64,000 nucleotides of DNA from Sphingobium abikonense NBRC 16140 (GTDB taxonomy: Bacteria > Pseudomonadota > Alphaproteobacteria > Sphingomonadales > Sphingomonadaceae). Positions 52,107 to 61,474 of the stretch are shown here, piece after piece (positions within the stretch are counted from its first letter, which is position 1; the number at the start of each line of letters is the position of its first letter). The position numbers and the translations under genes were made by a program. Under the pieces are notes generated by a model. The model made no database searches. It was not told where the DNA came from and saw only the letters and a program-made list of their open reading frames with translations. The stretch spans positions 18,793 through 82,792 of the forward strand of contig NZ_BCYT01000014.1 in NCBI RefSeq assembly GCF_001598335.1. The letters run 5' to 3'.

Positions 52107-52964
52107 ATGATCAGCCGCCGCGCGTTCCTGGGCGCCGCCGGCGCCGCCGCGACATTGGGCCTGCTGCCCTCGCGCATCGGCGCGGCGCCGCTCGGCAAGG
52201 TCAGGGATACAGGGGTCCTTCGGGTCGCCGTCTATAGTGACAACCGTCCTTGGTCCTGGGAAAAAAATGGCCGGCTGACCGGCATCGACGTCGATCTGGC
52301 CAAGGCGCTGGCGCAAAAGCTGGGCGTGCGCGCCGACGTGGCGCAGATCACGGCGGATGAAAGCGTCGATGATGACCTGCGCAATGCGGTGTGGAAGGGC
52401 GGGCTGCTCGGCTTCATGCCGGCCGACATCATGCTGCATGTGCCTTTTGACCGGGCCTTTGCCGCGCGCAATGATCAGGTTGCGATCGTCGCGCCTTATT
52501 ATCGTGAGACGTTTCAGTTCGCCTGCGCCAATGGCGACATCGACTGCGATGCGCCGCCGGTGCAGTGGAAGGGCAGGCGGCTCGCCGCCGAACTGGACAG
52601 CATTCCCGATTTCTATCTGATCGGCGCCTTTGGCGGCGCGCTGTCCAGGGATGTCATCCATCATAAAAGCGGCACGGCGGCCGTGGACGCGATGCTCGAT
52701 GGCAGGGCCGACGGCGTGCTCGCCAGCCGCGCCCAGATCGAGGCGGCACTGCATGATCGCGGCAATCCCCCCGTCACTCGCCGCAAAATGCCGCTTCCCG
52801 CCTTCACCTCGCCGGGCTGGGACATTGGCATGGCGGTCAAGGAAAACAGCCGCACGCTGGGCGACGCGGTGGAAGATATCCTTGGAGCCATGGTGGCATC
52901 GGGCGAGCTGGCCGCCCTGTTCGCCGCCCATGGCGTTACCTATCAGAAGCCCGTCGCAGGCTGA
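52107..52964 (+). CDS. Quinoprotein-associated solute-binding protein
   Basis: A 285-aa protein related to ABC amino-acid binding proteins. A Tat-like signal (MISRRAFLGAAGAAATLGLL) is followed by VLRVAVYSDNRPWSWEKNG and IDVDLAKALAQKLG. It fits the group found beside quinoprotein dehydrogenases that has no ABC partner (compare XoxJ and MxaJ). XoxJ is thought to help activate the dehydrogenase, which is a likely role here. It starts 4 bp after the pedF stop, so it is in the same operon. Confidence 0.85.
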   Translation: MISRRAFLGAAGAAATLGLLPSRIGAAPLGKVRDTGVLRVAVYSDNRPWSWEKNGRLTGIDVDLAKALAQKLGVRADVAQITADESVDDDLRNAVWKGGLLGFMPADIMLHVPFDRAFAARNDQVAIVAPYYRETFQFACANGDIDCDAPPVQWKGRRLAAELDSIPDFYLIGAFGGALSRDVIHHKSGTAAVDAMLDGRADGVLASRAQIEAALHDRGNPPVTRRKMPLPAFTSPGWDIGMAVKENSRTLGDAVEDILGAMVASGELAALFAAHGVTYQKPVAG

Positions 52965-53270
52965 TCGCGGCCCTCACTTGCCGCTTCCAATGTTGGATTT
53001 TCTCTGATCTACCCTGATCGGTGAGGCCTGTTTCAATCCTGTTCATGCCCCATCTGACGGGCCGTGGCGGCCATTGCGCCCTGTCGCGTGGGTGTCGCCT
53101 CAATGTCGCTTCGTGGTCGCGTAGCGGTCGCTTCGGGGCCAAAAGTGGCAAAAGCGATTGAACTTCGTTCCTGTCCATTTCCTCCCGACCGAAGGTCCAA
53201 TTGCCGCTCGCGCCGCCTGGCATAGGCTGTTCGGCGCAATGGGGGCGCACGGCGCCGCTGAAACGGGAGG
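52965..53270. promoter_or_regulatory. Upstream region of alcohol dehydrogenase gene
   Basis: A 306-bp stretch with no gene. It holds a direct repeat TCGCTTCGNGG at 53106-53116 and 53128-53138 (22 bp apart), a degenerate box at 53157-53170 and a strong box at 53187-53202. The promoter should lie downstream of these, around 53200-53250. Confidence 0.5.
53187..53202. promoter_or_regulatory. Shared dyad box, copy 7 (alcohol dehydrogenase)
   Basis: GACCGAAGGTCCAATT, 14 of 15 matches in reverse orientation with perfect GACC/GGTC dyad, 74 bp upstream of the dehydrogenase start. Confidence 0.7.
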
Positions 53271-53276
53271 ATGAAG

Positions 53277-55025
53277 ATGAAGGGACGTATGTTGCGTTCG
53301 CTGGGTGGCGCCGCCGCACTGGCATTGGTCGTGGCGGGAGCGCCGCTGCTGGCGCAGGGGGCCGGCCCGACCGACGCCGATCTCATGAACGACGCGGCGA
53401 CCACCGGCGACGTGCTCACCTATGGCATGGGTCCGCGCGCGCAGCGGTTCAGCCCCTTGAAGCAGATCGACGCCGGCAATGTCGCAAAACTCGTGCCTGC
53501 CTTCGCCGCCTCGCTCGGCGGGGAAAAGCAGCGCGGCCAGGAAGCGCAGCCGATCGTCTATGACGGCACCATCTATGTGACGGGCAGCTATTCGCGCCTC
53601 TTCGCCTTCGACGCGCGCACCGGCGAGGAAAAATGGCAATATGACGCCCGCCTGCCCGACGCGATCATGCCCTGCTGCGACGTCGTCAATCGCGGCGCGG
53701 CCATCCATGGCGACAAGATCATTTTCGTCACGCTCGACGCACGCGTGGTGGCGCTGAACCGCGAAACCGGAAAGGTCGTGTGGAACAAGCAGATTGCCGA
53801 CTATAAGGAAGGCTATAGTGCGACGGCCGCGCCGATCATCGTCAAGGGCATGGTCATCACCGGCAATTCGGGCGGCGAATTCGGCGTCGTCGGCGCGGTC
53901 GAAGCGCGCGACGTCAATACCGGCGAACTCATCTGGCACCGCCCCGTGATCGAAGGCCATATGGGCACGCTGCGGGGCAAGGATAACGGCATCACCGGCA
54001 AGACCAACGCCACCTGGCAGGGGGATTTGTGGAAAACCGGTGGCGGCGCGACCTGGCTTGGCGGCACCTATGACCCGGACACCAATCTGCTCTTCTTCGG
54101 CACCGGCAATCCCGCGCCCTGGAACAGCCATCTGCGCCCCGGGGACAATCTCTACACCAGCTCCACCATCGCGCTCGATCCCGACACCGGCGTCATCAAA
54201 TGGCATTATCAGACCACGCCGCATGACGGCTGGGACTTTGATGGCGTCAACGAATTCATCCCCTTCGACGCCACGATCAATGGCAAGCCGATGAAGCTGG
54301 GCGCCAAGGCGGATCGCAACGGCTATTTCTATGTGCTTGATCGCACCAACGGCAAATTGGTCAGCGCGTCGAAATTCGTCATGCAGACGACCTGGGCGGA
54401 CGGCATCAATCTCAAGACCGGACGGCCCAATTATATCGAAGCCGGCCGGCCCGGCGCGCCGACGACCGAAAAGGGGAAGCCGGTCTTTGCCTCCCCATCC
54501 TTCCTCGGAGGCAAGAACTGGATGCCCATGGCCTATAGCCAGGACACGGGCCTTTTCTATGTGCCGTCCAACGACTGGGGCATGGACATCTGGAACGAAC
54601 CCATCGCCTACAAGAAGGGCGCGGCCTATCTGGGGGCGGGCTTCACCATCAAGCCGATTGCGGAGGACCATATCGGCGCGCTCCGCGCGATGGACCCCAG
54701 GACCGGCAAGATCATGTGGGAATATAAGAATAAGGCGCCTTTGTGGGGCGGCGTGCTGACGACGGGCGGCAACCTCGTCTTCACCGGCACGCCGGAGGGG
54801 TATCTCAAGGCCTTCGATGCCAAGACGGGCCAGGAATTGTGGAAATTCCAGACCGGATCGGGCGTGGTCGGATCGCCCGTCACTTGGGAACAGGATGGCG
54901 AACAATATGTCGCGGTCATGTCGGGCTGGGGCGGGGCGGTGCCGCTATGGGGCGGCGAAGTGGCCAAAAGCTTCAAGGACATCAATCAGGGCGGGGCGCT
55001 CTGGGTCTTCAAGCTGCCGCGATAA
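53277..55025 (+). CDS. PQQ-dependent alcohol dehydrogenase, lanthanide type
   Basis: A 582-aa periplasmic quinoprotein of the PedE/PedH/ExaA group, oxidising alcohols to aldehydes. Signal peptide (to about 27, LLAQG), then an eight-bladed propeller. The vicinal disulfide cysteines are Cys133-Cys134 (IMPCCDVVN). The catalytic aspartate in [11 protein letters not shown] is Asp320, and the residue two after it is Asp322. Calcium enzymes have Ala or Ser there; lanthanide enzymes (XoxF, ExaF, PedH) have Asp. Other propeller blocks are [12 protein letters not shown] and [13 protein letters not shown] near the end. The start is the ATG at 53277 (GGGAGG 6 nt before); an ATG at 53271 is in frame. Confidence 0.93.
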   Translation: MKGRMLRSLGGAAALALVVAGAPLLAQGAGPTDADLMNDAATTGDVLTYGMGPRAQRFSPLKQIDAGNVAKLVPAFAASLGGEKQRGQEAQPIVYDGTIYVTGSYSRLFAFDARTGEEKWQYDARLPDAIMPCCDVVNRGAAIHGDKIIFVTLDARVVALNRETGKVVWNKQIADYKEGYSATAAPIIVKGMVITGNSGGEFGVVGAVEARDVNTGELIWHRPVIEGHMGTLRGKDNGITGKTNATWQGDLWKTGGGATWLGGTYDPDTNLLFFGTGNPAPWNSHLRPGDNLYTSSTIALDPDTGVIKWHYQTTPHDGWDFDGVNEFIPFDATINGKPMKLGAKADRNGYFYVLDRTNGKLVSASKFVMQTTWADGINLKTGRPNYIEAGRPGAPTTEKGKPVFASPSFLGGKNWMPMAYSQDTGLFYVPSNDWGMDIWNEPIAYKKGAAYLGAGFTIKPIAEDHIGALRAMDPRTGKIMWEYKNKAPLWGGVLTTGGNLVFTGTPEGYLKAFDAKTGQELWKFQTGSGVVGSPVTWEQDGEQYVAVMSGWGGAVPLWGGEVAKSFKDINQGGALWVFKLPR

Positions 55026-55050
55026 GCCCGACAAAAAAGGAGACTGATCG

Positions 55051-55839
55051 ATGATTGTCATGGGCCGGGGACAGTATGCGCCGCACATGCCGGCATTGCC
55101 GCCAGGCGCGATGCATCTTGCTTCTGCCCATGGCATCATGGATCATGGAACGCAGGGGCGGGGGATGGATCAGGATCAGTATATGGGCGGGGACGCCATG
55201 ATGGAGCGGGTGCTGATCATCGACGATCATCCACTGGTGCGCGATGGCCTGCGCAGCGTCATCGCGATCAGTTTCGACAATATCGAGATACTGGAGGCGG
55301 CCAGCATGGGCGAAGCGGTCGCCCTGCTGGAAAAGCAGGATAATTTCGATCTCATCATGCTGGATCTCAATATCCCCGACGTGCGCAGGCTCGACGGGCT
55401 GAAGCTGTTGCGCCAGCGTTTTCCGATCCTGCCCGTGGTCATGGTGTCGGGCGCTTTTGACCGCGCGATCGTGCAGGACGCGCTGGCGGCCGGCGCGGCG
55501 GGCTTCATTCCCAAATCGCTCAAGCGCAGCGGCATAGTCGATGCGCTCCACCGCATCGTCGCGGGCGAAATCTATCTTCCAGAGACCATGGGCGAAGTGC
55601 CGCCCCCCTCGGTCGAAGAGGACGACATCGTCCGCCGCATCGACAGCCTGACGCCACAGCAGAAGACTGTTCTTGGCCATCTCGTTCGCGGCCGTCTCAA
55701 CAAACAGATCGCGCATGATCTTGGCGTCTCGATGACCACGATCAAGGCGCATGTCTCGGCTATCCTCCAGAAACTGGGCGTGCTCAGCCGCACCCAGGCC
55801 GTGATCAAGGCGAACCGGGTCGGCTTTAGCGGCGATTGA
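55051..55839 (+). CDS. LuxR/NarL-type response regulator (ErdR/PedR-like)
   Basis: A 262-aa regulator: receiver (about 54-170, VLIIDDHPLVRDGL with phospho-Asp in MLDLNIPD) and LuxR-type HTH (about 198-255, LTPQQKTVLGHLVRGRLNKQIAHDLGVSMTTIKAHVSAIL shown in parts). It starts 25 bp after the dehydrogenase gene with an AAAGGAG RBS, so it is in the same operon. The first 49 residues are a Met/His-rich extension (MIVMGRGQYAPHMPALPPG and HGIMDHGTQG) not usual for the family; the ATG at 55198 is an alternative start. Likely regulator of the shared box. Confidence 0.88.
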   Translation: MIVMGRGQYAPHMPALPPGAMHLASAHGIMDHGTQGRGMDQDQYMGGDAMMERVLIIDDHPLVRDGLRSVIAISFDNIEILEAASMGEAVALLEKQDNFDLIMLDLNIPDVRRLDGLKLLRQRFPILPVVMVSGAFDRAIVQDALAAGAAGFIPKSLKRSGIVDALHRIVAGEIYLPETMGEVPPPSVEEDDIVRRIDSLTPQQKTVLGHLVRGRLNKQIAHDLGVSMTTIKAHVSAILQKLGVLSRTQAVIKANRVGFSGD

Positions 55840-55853
55840 GCCGTAACGCCCCG

Positions 55854-58079
55854 CTATTTCAGGATCGTCCGCAACAGCGCCCGCAATTGCGCGGGCTTTA
55901 CAGGTTTGTTGAGCAGGGGAATGTCGGCCGCGTCCAGCTGCGCTTTCAATGCCTCGCCACGGTCGGCCGAAATCATCACCGCGGGCACCCGCACCCCAAA
56001 ATGTGCCCGCAATTGGTCAATCACGACATCACCGGTTTCGGCTTCGTCCAGATGATAGTCGACCAGAATGATGTCGGGCGCCGCGCCCGCGTCGAACTGG
56101 CCCGTCGCCTCGGCAAAACTGCCGGCCGTCACGACGCTGCATCCCCATCCGCCCAGCAGGCTGCTCATCCCGGTCTGGATGGCGCGTTCATTGTCCACCA
56201 CCAGAACGGTCAGCCCGCGCATGGTGCGATCCCGTCCCGCAGCATCGCTCGGATGCGCCGCATCGGCCGTTTCCACGCCGATCGGCACCTTTATCGAAAA
56301 GGTGGCACCTTTGCCGGCCGACGACTGCACCGTCACCGGATGCCGCAGCATGTCGCTGGCCCGACGCACGATGGCGAGGCCCAGCCCCTTGCCGGACTGG
56401 CGATTGTCGAACCGCCGGAATTCCTCGAATATGAGCTGCTGCTGGTCGGGCGGAATGCCCGGCCCCGTGTCCGTCACGCCGATCTCGACGGCGTCATCGG
56501 ACATCTGGCAATGCAGCCGCACCGCGCCTTTCTGCGTATAGCGCACTGCGTTGGACAGGAAATTCTGGAGGATCCGCCGCAGCAGCCTGATGTCCGACCG
56601 TACCCACACCGGCTCGCCCTCGATATGGAGCGACAGGCCTGCCGAGCGCGCCATCGGCGCAAATTCCACCCGCAGTGTGTCCAGCAAACGGTCCAGGGGG
56701 AAGGCCGACACTTCGGCCTGGATGGCGCCGGCGTCCAACCGGCTGATTTCCAGCAGTGCTTCCAGCAGGTCTTCGACCGAATCGAGCGCGGTGGACGTCT
56801 GGCTGACCAGCGCGCGGGTGGGCAGGGCGAGCCGCCGGTCGCCCAGGGCTGCAACGAACAGGCGTGCGGCGTTCAAGGGTTGCAGCAGGTCATGGCTGGC
56901 CGCCGCCAGAAAGCGCGTCTTCGACAGATTGGCCTTTTCCGCCGCGACCTTGGCGTCCATCAATTCGGCCTCGATCTGCCGTCGTTCGGCCACTTCGGCT
57001 TGCAGCTCGCCTGTCCGTTCCACGACCCGGCGTTCCAGCGTCTCGGCCGTTTCCTTCAAGGATGCCTGCGCGCGCAGCATGTCGGTCACGTCGGTGAAGC
57101 CGATCACCTGACCGCCGCCATCCAGCATCGTGCTGCGCACCTCGAAGCAGCGATCGGCTGCATGAACCTGCGCGACCTTGCGGCCGACGTCCTTGCGCCA
57201 GTCGAGGCACCCCTTGTCGTCCAGATGACGCTCGGTCCGGCACCATTGCACCAGTTGGGCATGGGTGCCCATGTCCTGCGCCCAATCTTCCGGCAGTCGC
57301 AAAAGATGCTGGAGCGCCTCGTTCCATGCCGCGACATTCCCGTCCGCGTCGAACAGGCACACGCCTTCGGACAGATTGTCGAGCGTCGCCTGAAGGATGA
57401 TGTTGCGTTCGGCCAGTTCGCGCGCCCGCTCGCGCGCGTCCTCGGCCTTGGCTTCGGTGATGTCGGTGTAGATGCCGACGATGCCGCCCTCGCTGGTCCG
57501 CAATTCGTTGACCTGCACCCACCGCCCATCGGCCAGCGCCTGGACATAGCCGCCCCGGGCGACGCTGTGGCGGGCAAGGCGTTCGGAAACCCAGCGGTCG
57601 GGCGCAATCAGCGCTTCACGCGGCGTGTGGTGTGCCGCTGCCAGCCGGGCAATTTCATCAAACCGCATGCCTTCCCGCAGGTGATCGGCGATGTCGGGCC
57701 AGAAACCGAGATAGGCCTCGTTGAACAGCAGCAGCCGGTCATCGGCGTCGAAGAGCACAAAACCTTCGTTGATGGAATCGATGGCGTCGCGCAATCGCAT
57801 GCGCGCTGCATCTGCGCTGTCGTGCGCCGCAGCCAGTTCAGCATGTGCGCTTGCCAGACGCGCCAGTGCGTCCTCCAGCTGCATGGTGCGGTCGCGCACC
57901 ATCGCTTCCAAGGAAATCGCGGTTTCAAACATGGCGAAGGCATTGCCCGCCATATCGCTGGACCGTTCGACCCGATCGATCAACGCGGCGTTGATCTTGC
58001 GCAGCTTGGCGACCTCCAGGCGCAGCGCCGCGACGTCCGCCAGATCCGCATCTGCAATGTCGGCGGCCATCCCAGTCAT
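55854..58079 (-). CDS. PAS-containing hybrid histidine kinase (NahK/ErcS'-like)
   Basis: A 741-aa protein with no membrane segment. A coiled N-terminus (about 15-110) precedes two PAS domains (about 95-215, NEGFVLFDADDRLLLFN; and about 225-340, LSEGVCLFDADGNVAAWN). A second coiled coil leads to HisKA (FLAAASHDLLQPLNAARLF, phospho-His near 398), the HATPase (DTGPGIPPDQQQ, GKGLGLAIV) and a C-terminal receiver (about 620-738, IILVDYHLDEAETG). It resembles NahK/ErcS' of Pseudomonas, which is part of the ethanol oxidation regulatory set and pairs with NosP. The start overlaps the FIST gene stop (ATGA). Confidence 0.85.
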   Translation of the reverse strand: MTGMAADIADADLADVAALRLEVAKLRKINAALIDRVERSSDMAGNAFAMFETAISLEAMVRDRTMQLEDALARLASAHAELAAAHDSADAARMRLRDAIDSINEGFVLFDADDRLLLFNEAYLGFWPDIADHLREGMRFDEIARLAAAHHTPREALIAPDRWVSERLARHSVARGGYVQALADGRWVQVNELRTSEGGIVGIYTDITEAKAEDARERARELAERNIILQATLDNLSEGVCLFDADGNVAAWNEALQHLLRLPEDWAQDMGTHAQLVQWCRTERHLDDKGCLDWRKDVGRKVAQVHAADRCFEVRSTMLDGGGQVIGFTDVTDMLRAQASLKETAETLERRVVERTGELQAEVAERRQIEAELMDAKVAAEKANLSKTRFLAAASHDLLQPLNAARLFVAALGDRRLALPTRALVSQTSTALDSVEDLLEALLEISRLDAGAIQAEVSAFPLDRLLDTLRVEFAPMARSAGLSLHIEGEPVWVRSDIRLLRRILQNFLSNAVRYTQKGAVRLHCQMSDDAVEIGVTDTGPGIPPDQQQLIFEEFRRFDNRQSGKGLGLAIVRRASDMLRHPVTVQSSAGKGATFSIKVPIGVETADAAHPSDAAGRDRTMRGLTVLVVDNERAIQTGMSSLLGGWGCSVVTAGSFAEATGQFDAGAAPDIILVDYHLDEAETGDVVIDQLRAHFGVRVPAVMISADRGEALKAQLDAADIPLLNKPVKPAQLRALLRTILK

Positions 58080-59218
58080 GTCCCGATCGCCAGGCCGCTG
58101 AACGTTTGATTGACGTGCAGCGCATGATATTGTTCGCCATAGGTGTTGAACCCGATCACCCTATGACGGCGATAGAGTTCAGACACTGCACGGGAAATCT
58201 GGCGTTGTTCGGCATCAACGCGGTTGAGCACGCAATCAAAGGCAATGATGCGATCCACCTCGCCCAATTGATCGGCAATGTCGGTGAACAGCGCATCCAT
58301 GCCGGCGATACGATCGACGGGCTCGCCCACCGTCAGCACGATGCCTTCATCGATCGCACAATAGAAGGTCAGGCTGCCATCGGCATTGGCGCTCTGGATG
58401 GACCGAACATGATAATCTCCACCGGCGCGGACCATCGGCGGATGCGCGGCGAAGAATTCGACACCCAGCGCTTCGCCGGCATGGCCGGCCATGCGCAGAT
58501 ATTCGCCGGCCGCAGGCTCGGCGTTGATTTCGGTGACGACGCGTTCCTGGGGGATGGCGCCTGTCACCACCATCTTCGCTGCGCCCGGCCGATAATGCTG
58601 CGCCTTGAACACATGCAATGGACGCGGCGTCGACAGGATCGCCACCACCGCCCCATGCGCGTGGAATCGCCCGCCCTCAAATATGGATGTTTCCCGAAAT
58701 GCCAGCCCATCTCCTGATGACCCACCGATCAAAGGGATATCGCCTAGCGCATCCTGGATCGTCATGGTGAGCAACTCTTCGCGATGCGACAGCCCATCCA
58801 CAAGGAACAGTGCGACCTGATTGATGTCGGCTCCGAGCGACCGGCTATCGCGCGTCGCCGCTGCGACCAGACTGCGGACGACGTCGCGGGCCGCGACCGG
58901 ATCGAACATGTCGACATCCTGGAAACAGTGGGAGGCGAGGTGAAAGCCGTCTTTTGGAAAAGCGATCGCGGTAAGACTGTCCTCGTCATAGCCGCGACCA
59001 GTCAGTTCCCCCGAACTAGTGCAACCGATGACAGACACGCCTTCGCTCCGCCGGTTGATCGCCCGCGCCAGTGCATCCCGATCGAACCGATGCGAGCAGA
59101 ACAGCATGAGGCCGGCTAGCGGCGCTTCACCGAGCTGCTCCATGATCTCGTCCATGGCGGCCGCAGGGCTCGCCGCGTGACTGGCTGCAAAGCCAATGCG
59201 TGAAGCCAGCAATGTCAT
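58076..59218 (-). CDS. FIST-domain sensor protein (NosP-like)
   Basis: A 380-aa cytoplasmic protein with FIST N and FIST C domains (about 25-215, VIGCTSSGELTGRGYDEDSL, and 220-370, RIIAFDCVLNRV, VIGFNTYGEQY). NosP-type FIST proteins bind heme and NO and inhibit the partner hybrid kinase. Here the gene overlaps the NahK-like kinase gene by 4 nt, the same pairing as nosP-nahK in Pseudomonas aeruginosa. The heme ligand cannot be assigned by reading. The RBS GGGGGAGAGGA precedes the ATG at 59218. Confidence 0.82.
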   Translation of the reverse strand: MTLLASRIGFAASHAASPAAAMDEIMEQLGEAPLAGLMLFCSHRFDRDALARAINRRSEGVSVIGCTSSGELTGRGYDEDSLTAIAFPKDGFHLASHCFQDVDMFDPVAARDVVRSLVAAATRDSRSLGADINQVALFLVDGLSHREELLTMTIQDALGDIPLIGGSSGDGLAFRETSIFEGGRFHAHGAVVAILSTPRPLHVFKAQHYRPGAAKMVVTGAIPQERVVTEINAEPAAGEYLRMAGHAGEALGVEFFAAHPPMVRAGGDYHVRSIQSANADGSLTFYCAIDEGIVLTVGEPVDRIAGMDALFTDIADQLGEVDRIIAFDCVLNRVDAEQRQISRAVSELYRRHRVIGFNTYGEQYHALHVNQTFSGLAIGT

Positions 59219-59293
59219 CGGGTCCTCTCCCCCTGTTTTCTCCTCGTTACGCGACCTTATGAACCTGCCGATGACGCGTGGCCAGTCCGACGT

Positions 59294-59680
59294 TCAGTGT
59301 CCGTCAACCGGGGCACCCGCCGCCTCGAGCGCGACATATTCTTCATCTGTAAAGACGCGGGATCGGACGATGAAACGGACGCCCTCCGGGCTTTCGAGCG
59401 ACATGCCAGCGCCGCGACCGGGCACGATGTCGATCATGACCTGCGTGTGGCGCCAATAGGCAAACTGCGCACGCCCGATCCACACGGGAATGTCGCCTGC
59501 CACATGACCCAGCAGAACGTCCTGCGCGCCGACCCTGAACTCACCGCGCGGAAAGCACATCGGGGCGGACCCATCGCAGCAACCGCCCGATTGATGAAAC
59601 ATCAGCGGACCATGGGTTTGCGTGAGCGATTGCATCATCGCTTCTGCTTCCGGCGAGGCTGTCACGCGGGCTGGCACCAT
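59294..59680 (-). CDS. DUF779 protein, aldehyde dehydrogenase-associated
   Basis: A 128-aa cytoplasmic protein of the DUF779 family, found next to acetaldehyde dehydrogenases. It has the family block FHQSGGCCDGSAPMCFPRGEF (two parts; three cysteines, about 31-50) and MIDIVPGRGAGMSLESP. The Cys-rich region suggests metal binding, but the function is not known. The ATG at 59680 (GAGGA upstream) is chosen; an ATG at 59731 is in frame. It lies downstream of the aldehyde dehydrogenase gene in the same direction. Confidence 0.85.
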   Translation of the reverse strand: MVPARVTASPEAEAMMQSLTQTHGPLMFHQSGGCCDGSAPMCFPRGEFRVGAQDVLLGHVAGDIPVWIGRAQFAYWRHTQVMIDIVPGRGAGMSLESPEGVRFIVRSRVFTDEEYVALEAAGAPVDGH

Positions 59681-59792
59681 GGTCGCTGTCCTCGCTAGAA
59701 ACCAGTGCGGCGGGCGCTGGGGAAACGGCACCCGCCGCCATCGGAAGCGTCAAACAGGGAATGCAGCTTCCGACAATTGCACCATCGTCGGG

Positions 59793-61313
59793 TCAGAAAA
59801 AGCCAAGCGCTTTCGGGCTGTAGCTGACCAGCAGATTCTTCGTCTGCTGATAATGATCCAACATCATCTTGTGCGTTTCGCGCCCGATGCCGGACTGTTT
59901 ATAGCCACCAAAGGCCGCGTGGGCCGGATAGGCATGGTAGCAATTCGTCCAGACCCTGCCCGCCTGAATGCCCCGGCCCATGCGGTAGGCGCGGCTGCCA
60001 TCGCGCGTCCATACGCCCGCGCCCAAGCCGTAAAGGGTGTCGTTGGCGATCGTGAGCGCTTCCGCCTCATCCTTGAAGGTGGTGACGGACAGGACCGGGC
60101 CGAAAATCTCCTCTTGGAAGATCCGCATCTTGTTGTGGCCCTTCAACACGGTCGGCGTGACATAATAGCCCTGCGCCAACTCGCCATCCAGCCGCGCCCT
60201 TTCGCCGCCGGTCAGCAATTCGGCACCTTCGCCAAGGCCGATTTCGATGTAGGACAGGATTTTCTCAAGCTGGTCGTTCGATGCCTGGGCGCCGATCATC
60301 GTCGATGGATCAAGCGGACTACCCTGGCGAATGGCCTTCACCCGATCGATCGCGCGGGCAATGAACTTGTCATAGATGCTTTCCTGGATCAGGGCGCGGC
60401 TGGGGCAGGTGCACACCTCTCCCTGATTGAGCGCGAACATGGCAAAGCCTTCCAGGCATTTGTCGAAATAGTCGTCGTCGGCGTCCATCACATCTTCGAA
60501 GAAGATATTCGGGCTTTTGCCGCCTAGTTCCAGCGTCACGGGAATGAGGTTTTCCGAGGCATATTGCATGATCAGACGGCCGGTGGTGGTTTCCCCGGTA
60601 AAGGCGATCTTGGAAATCCGCTTGTTGCTGGCCAAAGGCTTGCCCGCCTCCACGCCAAAGCCGTTGACGATGTTGAGCACGCCCGGCGGTAGCAGATCGC
60701 CGATGATTTCCATCAGGACCATGACGGACATCGGGGTCTGCTCGGCCGGCTTCAGCACCACGCAATTGCCCGCCGCCAAAGCGGGCGCAAGCTTCCAGAC
60801 TGCCATCAGCAGCGGAAAGTTCCAGGGAATGATCTGGCCGACGACGCCGAGCGGCTCGTGAAAATGATAGGCAATGGTGTCGTGGTCGATTTCGGCAATG
60901 GAGCCTTCCTGCGCGCGCACGCAACCGGCGAAATAGCGGAAATGATCGATGGCGAGGGGAATGTCGGCATGCGTCGTTTCCCGGATCGGCTTGCCGTTAT
61001 CGATGGTTTCGGCCATCGCGATCAGGTCGAGATTGGCCTCCATGCGATCGGCCATTTTGAGCAGGATATTGGATCGCTCGGTGGGTGATGTTTTCCCCCA
61101 GCTATCCTTCGCCTTATGAGCTGCATCCAGCGCCCACTCTATATCGTCGGCGGTTCCGCGTGCGATCTGACAGACGACCTGCCCCGTGACGGGCGAGATA
61201 TTATCGAAATATTGCCCCTTGGCGGGCGCTATCCACTGCCCGCCGATATAATTGTCATAGCGATCACGGATCAAGCTATTCCCCGCAAAACGCTCCATAG
61301 CCTGCTGCAGCAT
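59793..61313 (-). CDS. NAD-dependent aldehyde dehydrogenase (ExaC/AldB-like)
   Basis: A 506-aa cytoplasmic enzyme oxidising the aldehyde from the quinoprotein dehydrogenase to acid. It shows [21 protein letters not shown] (cofactor site), [13 protein letters not shown] (catalytic Glu, about 263) and [17 protein letters not shown] (catalytic Cys, about 302). It is a close match in length to ExaC/AldB-type acetaldehyde dehydrogenases. The ATG at 61313 with AGGAG upstream is chosen; the frame continues to 61460 without support. An exact copy of the shared box lies 62-76 bp before the start. Confidence 0.93.
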   Translation of the reverse strand: MLQQAMERFAGNSLIRDRYDNYIGGQWIAPAKGQYFDNISPVTGQVVCQIARGTADDIEWALDAAHKAKDSWGKTSPTERSNILLKMADRMEANLDLIAMAETIDNGKPIRETTHADIPLAIDHFRYFAGCVRAQEGSIAEIDHDTIAYHFHEPLGVVGQIIPWNFPLLMAVWKLAPALAAGNCVVLKPAEQTPMSVMVLMEIIGDLLPPGVLNIVNGFGVEAGKPLASNKRISKIAFTGETTTGRLIMQYASENLIPVTLELGGKSPNIFFEDVMDADDDYFDKCLEGFAMFALNQGEVCTCPSRALIQESIYDKFIARAIDRVKAIRQGSPLDPSTMIGAQASNDQLEKILSYIEIGLGEGAELLTGGERARLDGELAQGYYVTPTVLKGHNKMRIFQEEIFGPVLSVTTFKDEAEALTIANDTLYGLGAGVWTRDGSRAYRMGRGIQAGRVWTNCYHAYPAHAAFGGYKQSGIGRETHKMMLDHYQQTKNLLVSYSPKALGFF

Positions 61314-61374
61314 CGTCCCACTCCTGAAATTGATTGAAGTTGGGTCAAGGATGGCACAGGTGCTCAAGCGTGCA

Positions 61375-61389
61375 ATTGGACCTTTGGTC
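61375..61389. promoter_or_regulatory. Shared dyad box, copy 8 (aldehyde dehydrogenase)
   Basis: ATTGGACCTTTGGTC, the exact consensus, 62 bp upstream of the aldehyde dehydrogenase start and 86 bp before the tetR start. Confidence 0.72.
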
Positions 61390-61474
61390 GAAATGACTCC
61401 TCGTCCCACAGCCCATGCCGGACGCCGACCGCTTCGGGGTGATTCGCCATCGCCTTTCATGCTAGGTGGCCGGG

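Noticed and set aside
55836..58109. Open frame of about 757 codons on the plus strand opposite the NahK-like kinase
   Set aside because: The opposite strand encodes clear PAS, kinase and receiver domains; this frame has no recognisable domain.
59774..59795. Possible box copy upstream of the DUF779 gene
   Set aside because: ATTGCACC and GGGTC are present but separated by six bases, so the dyad spacing is broken.
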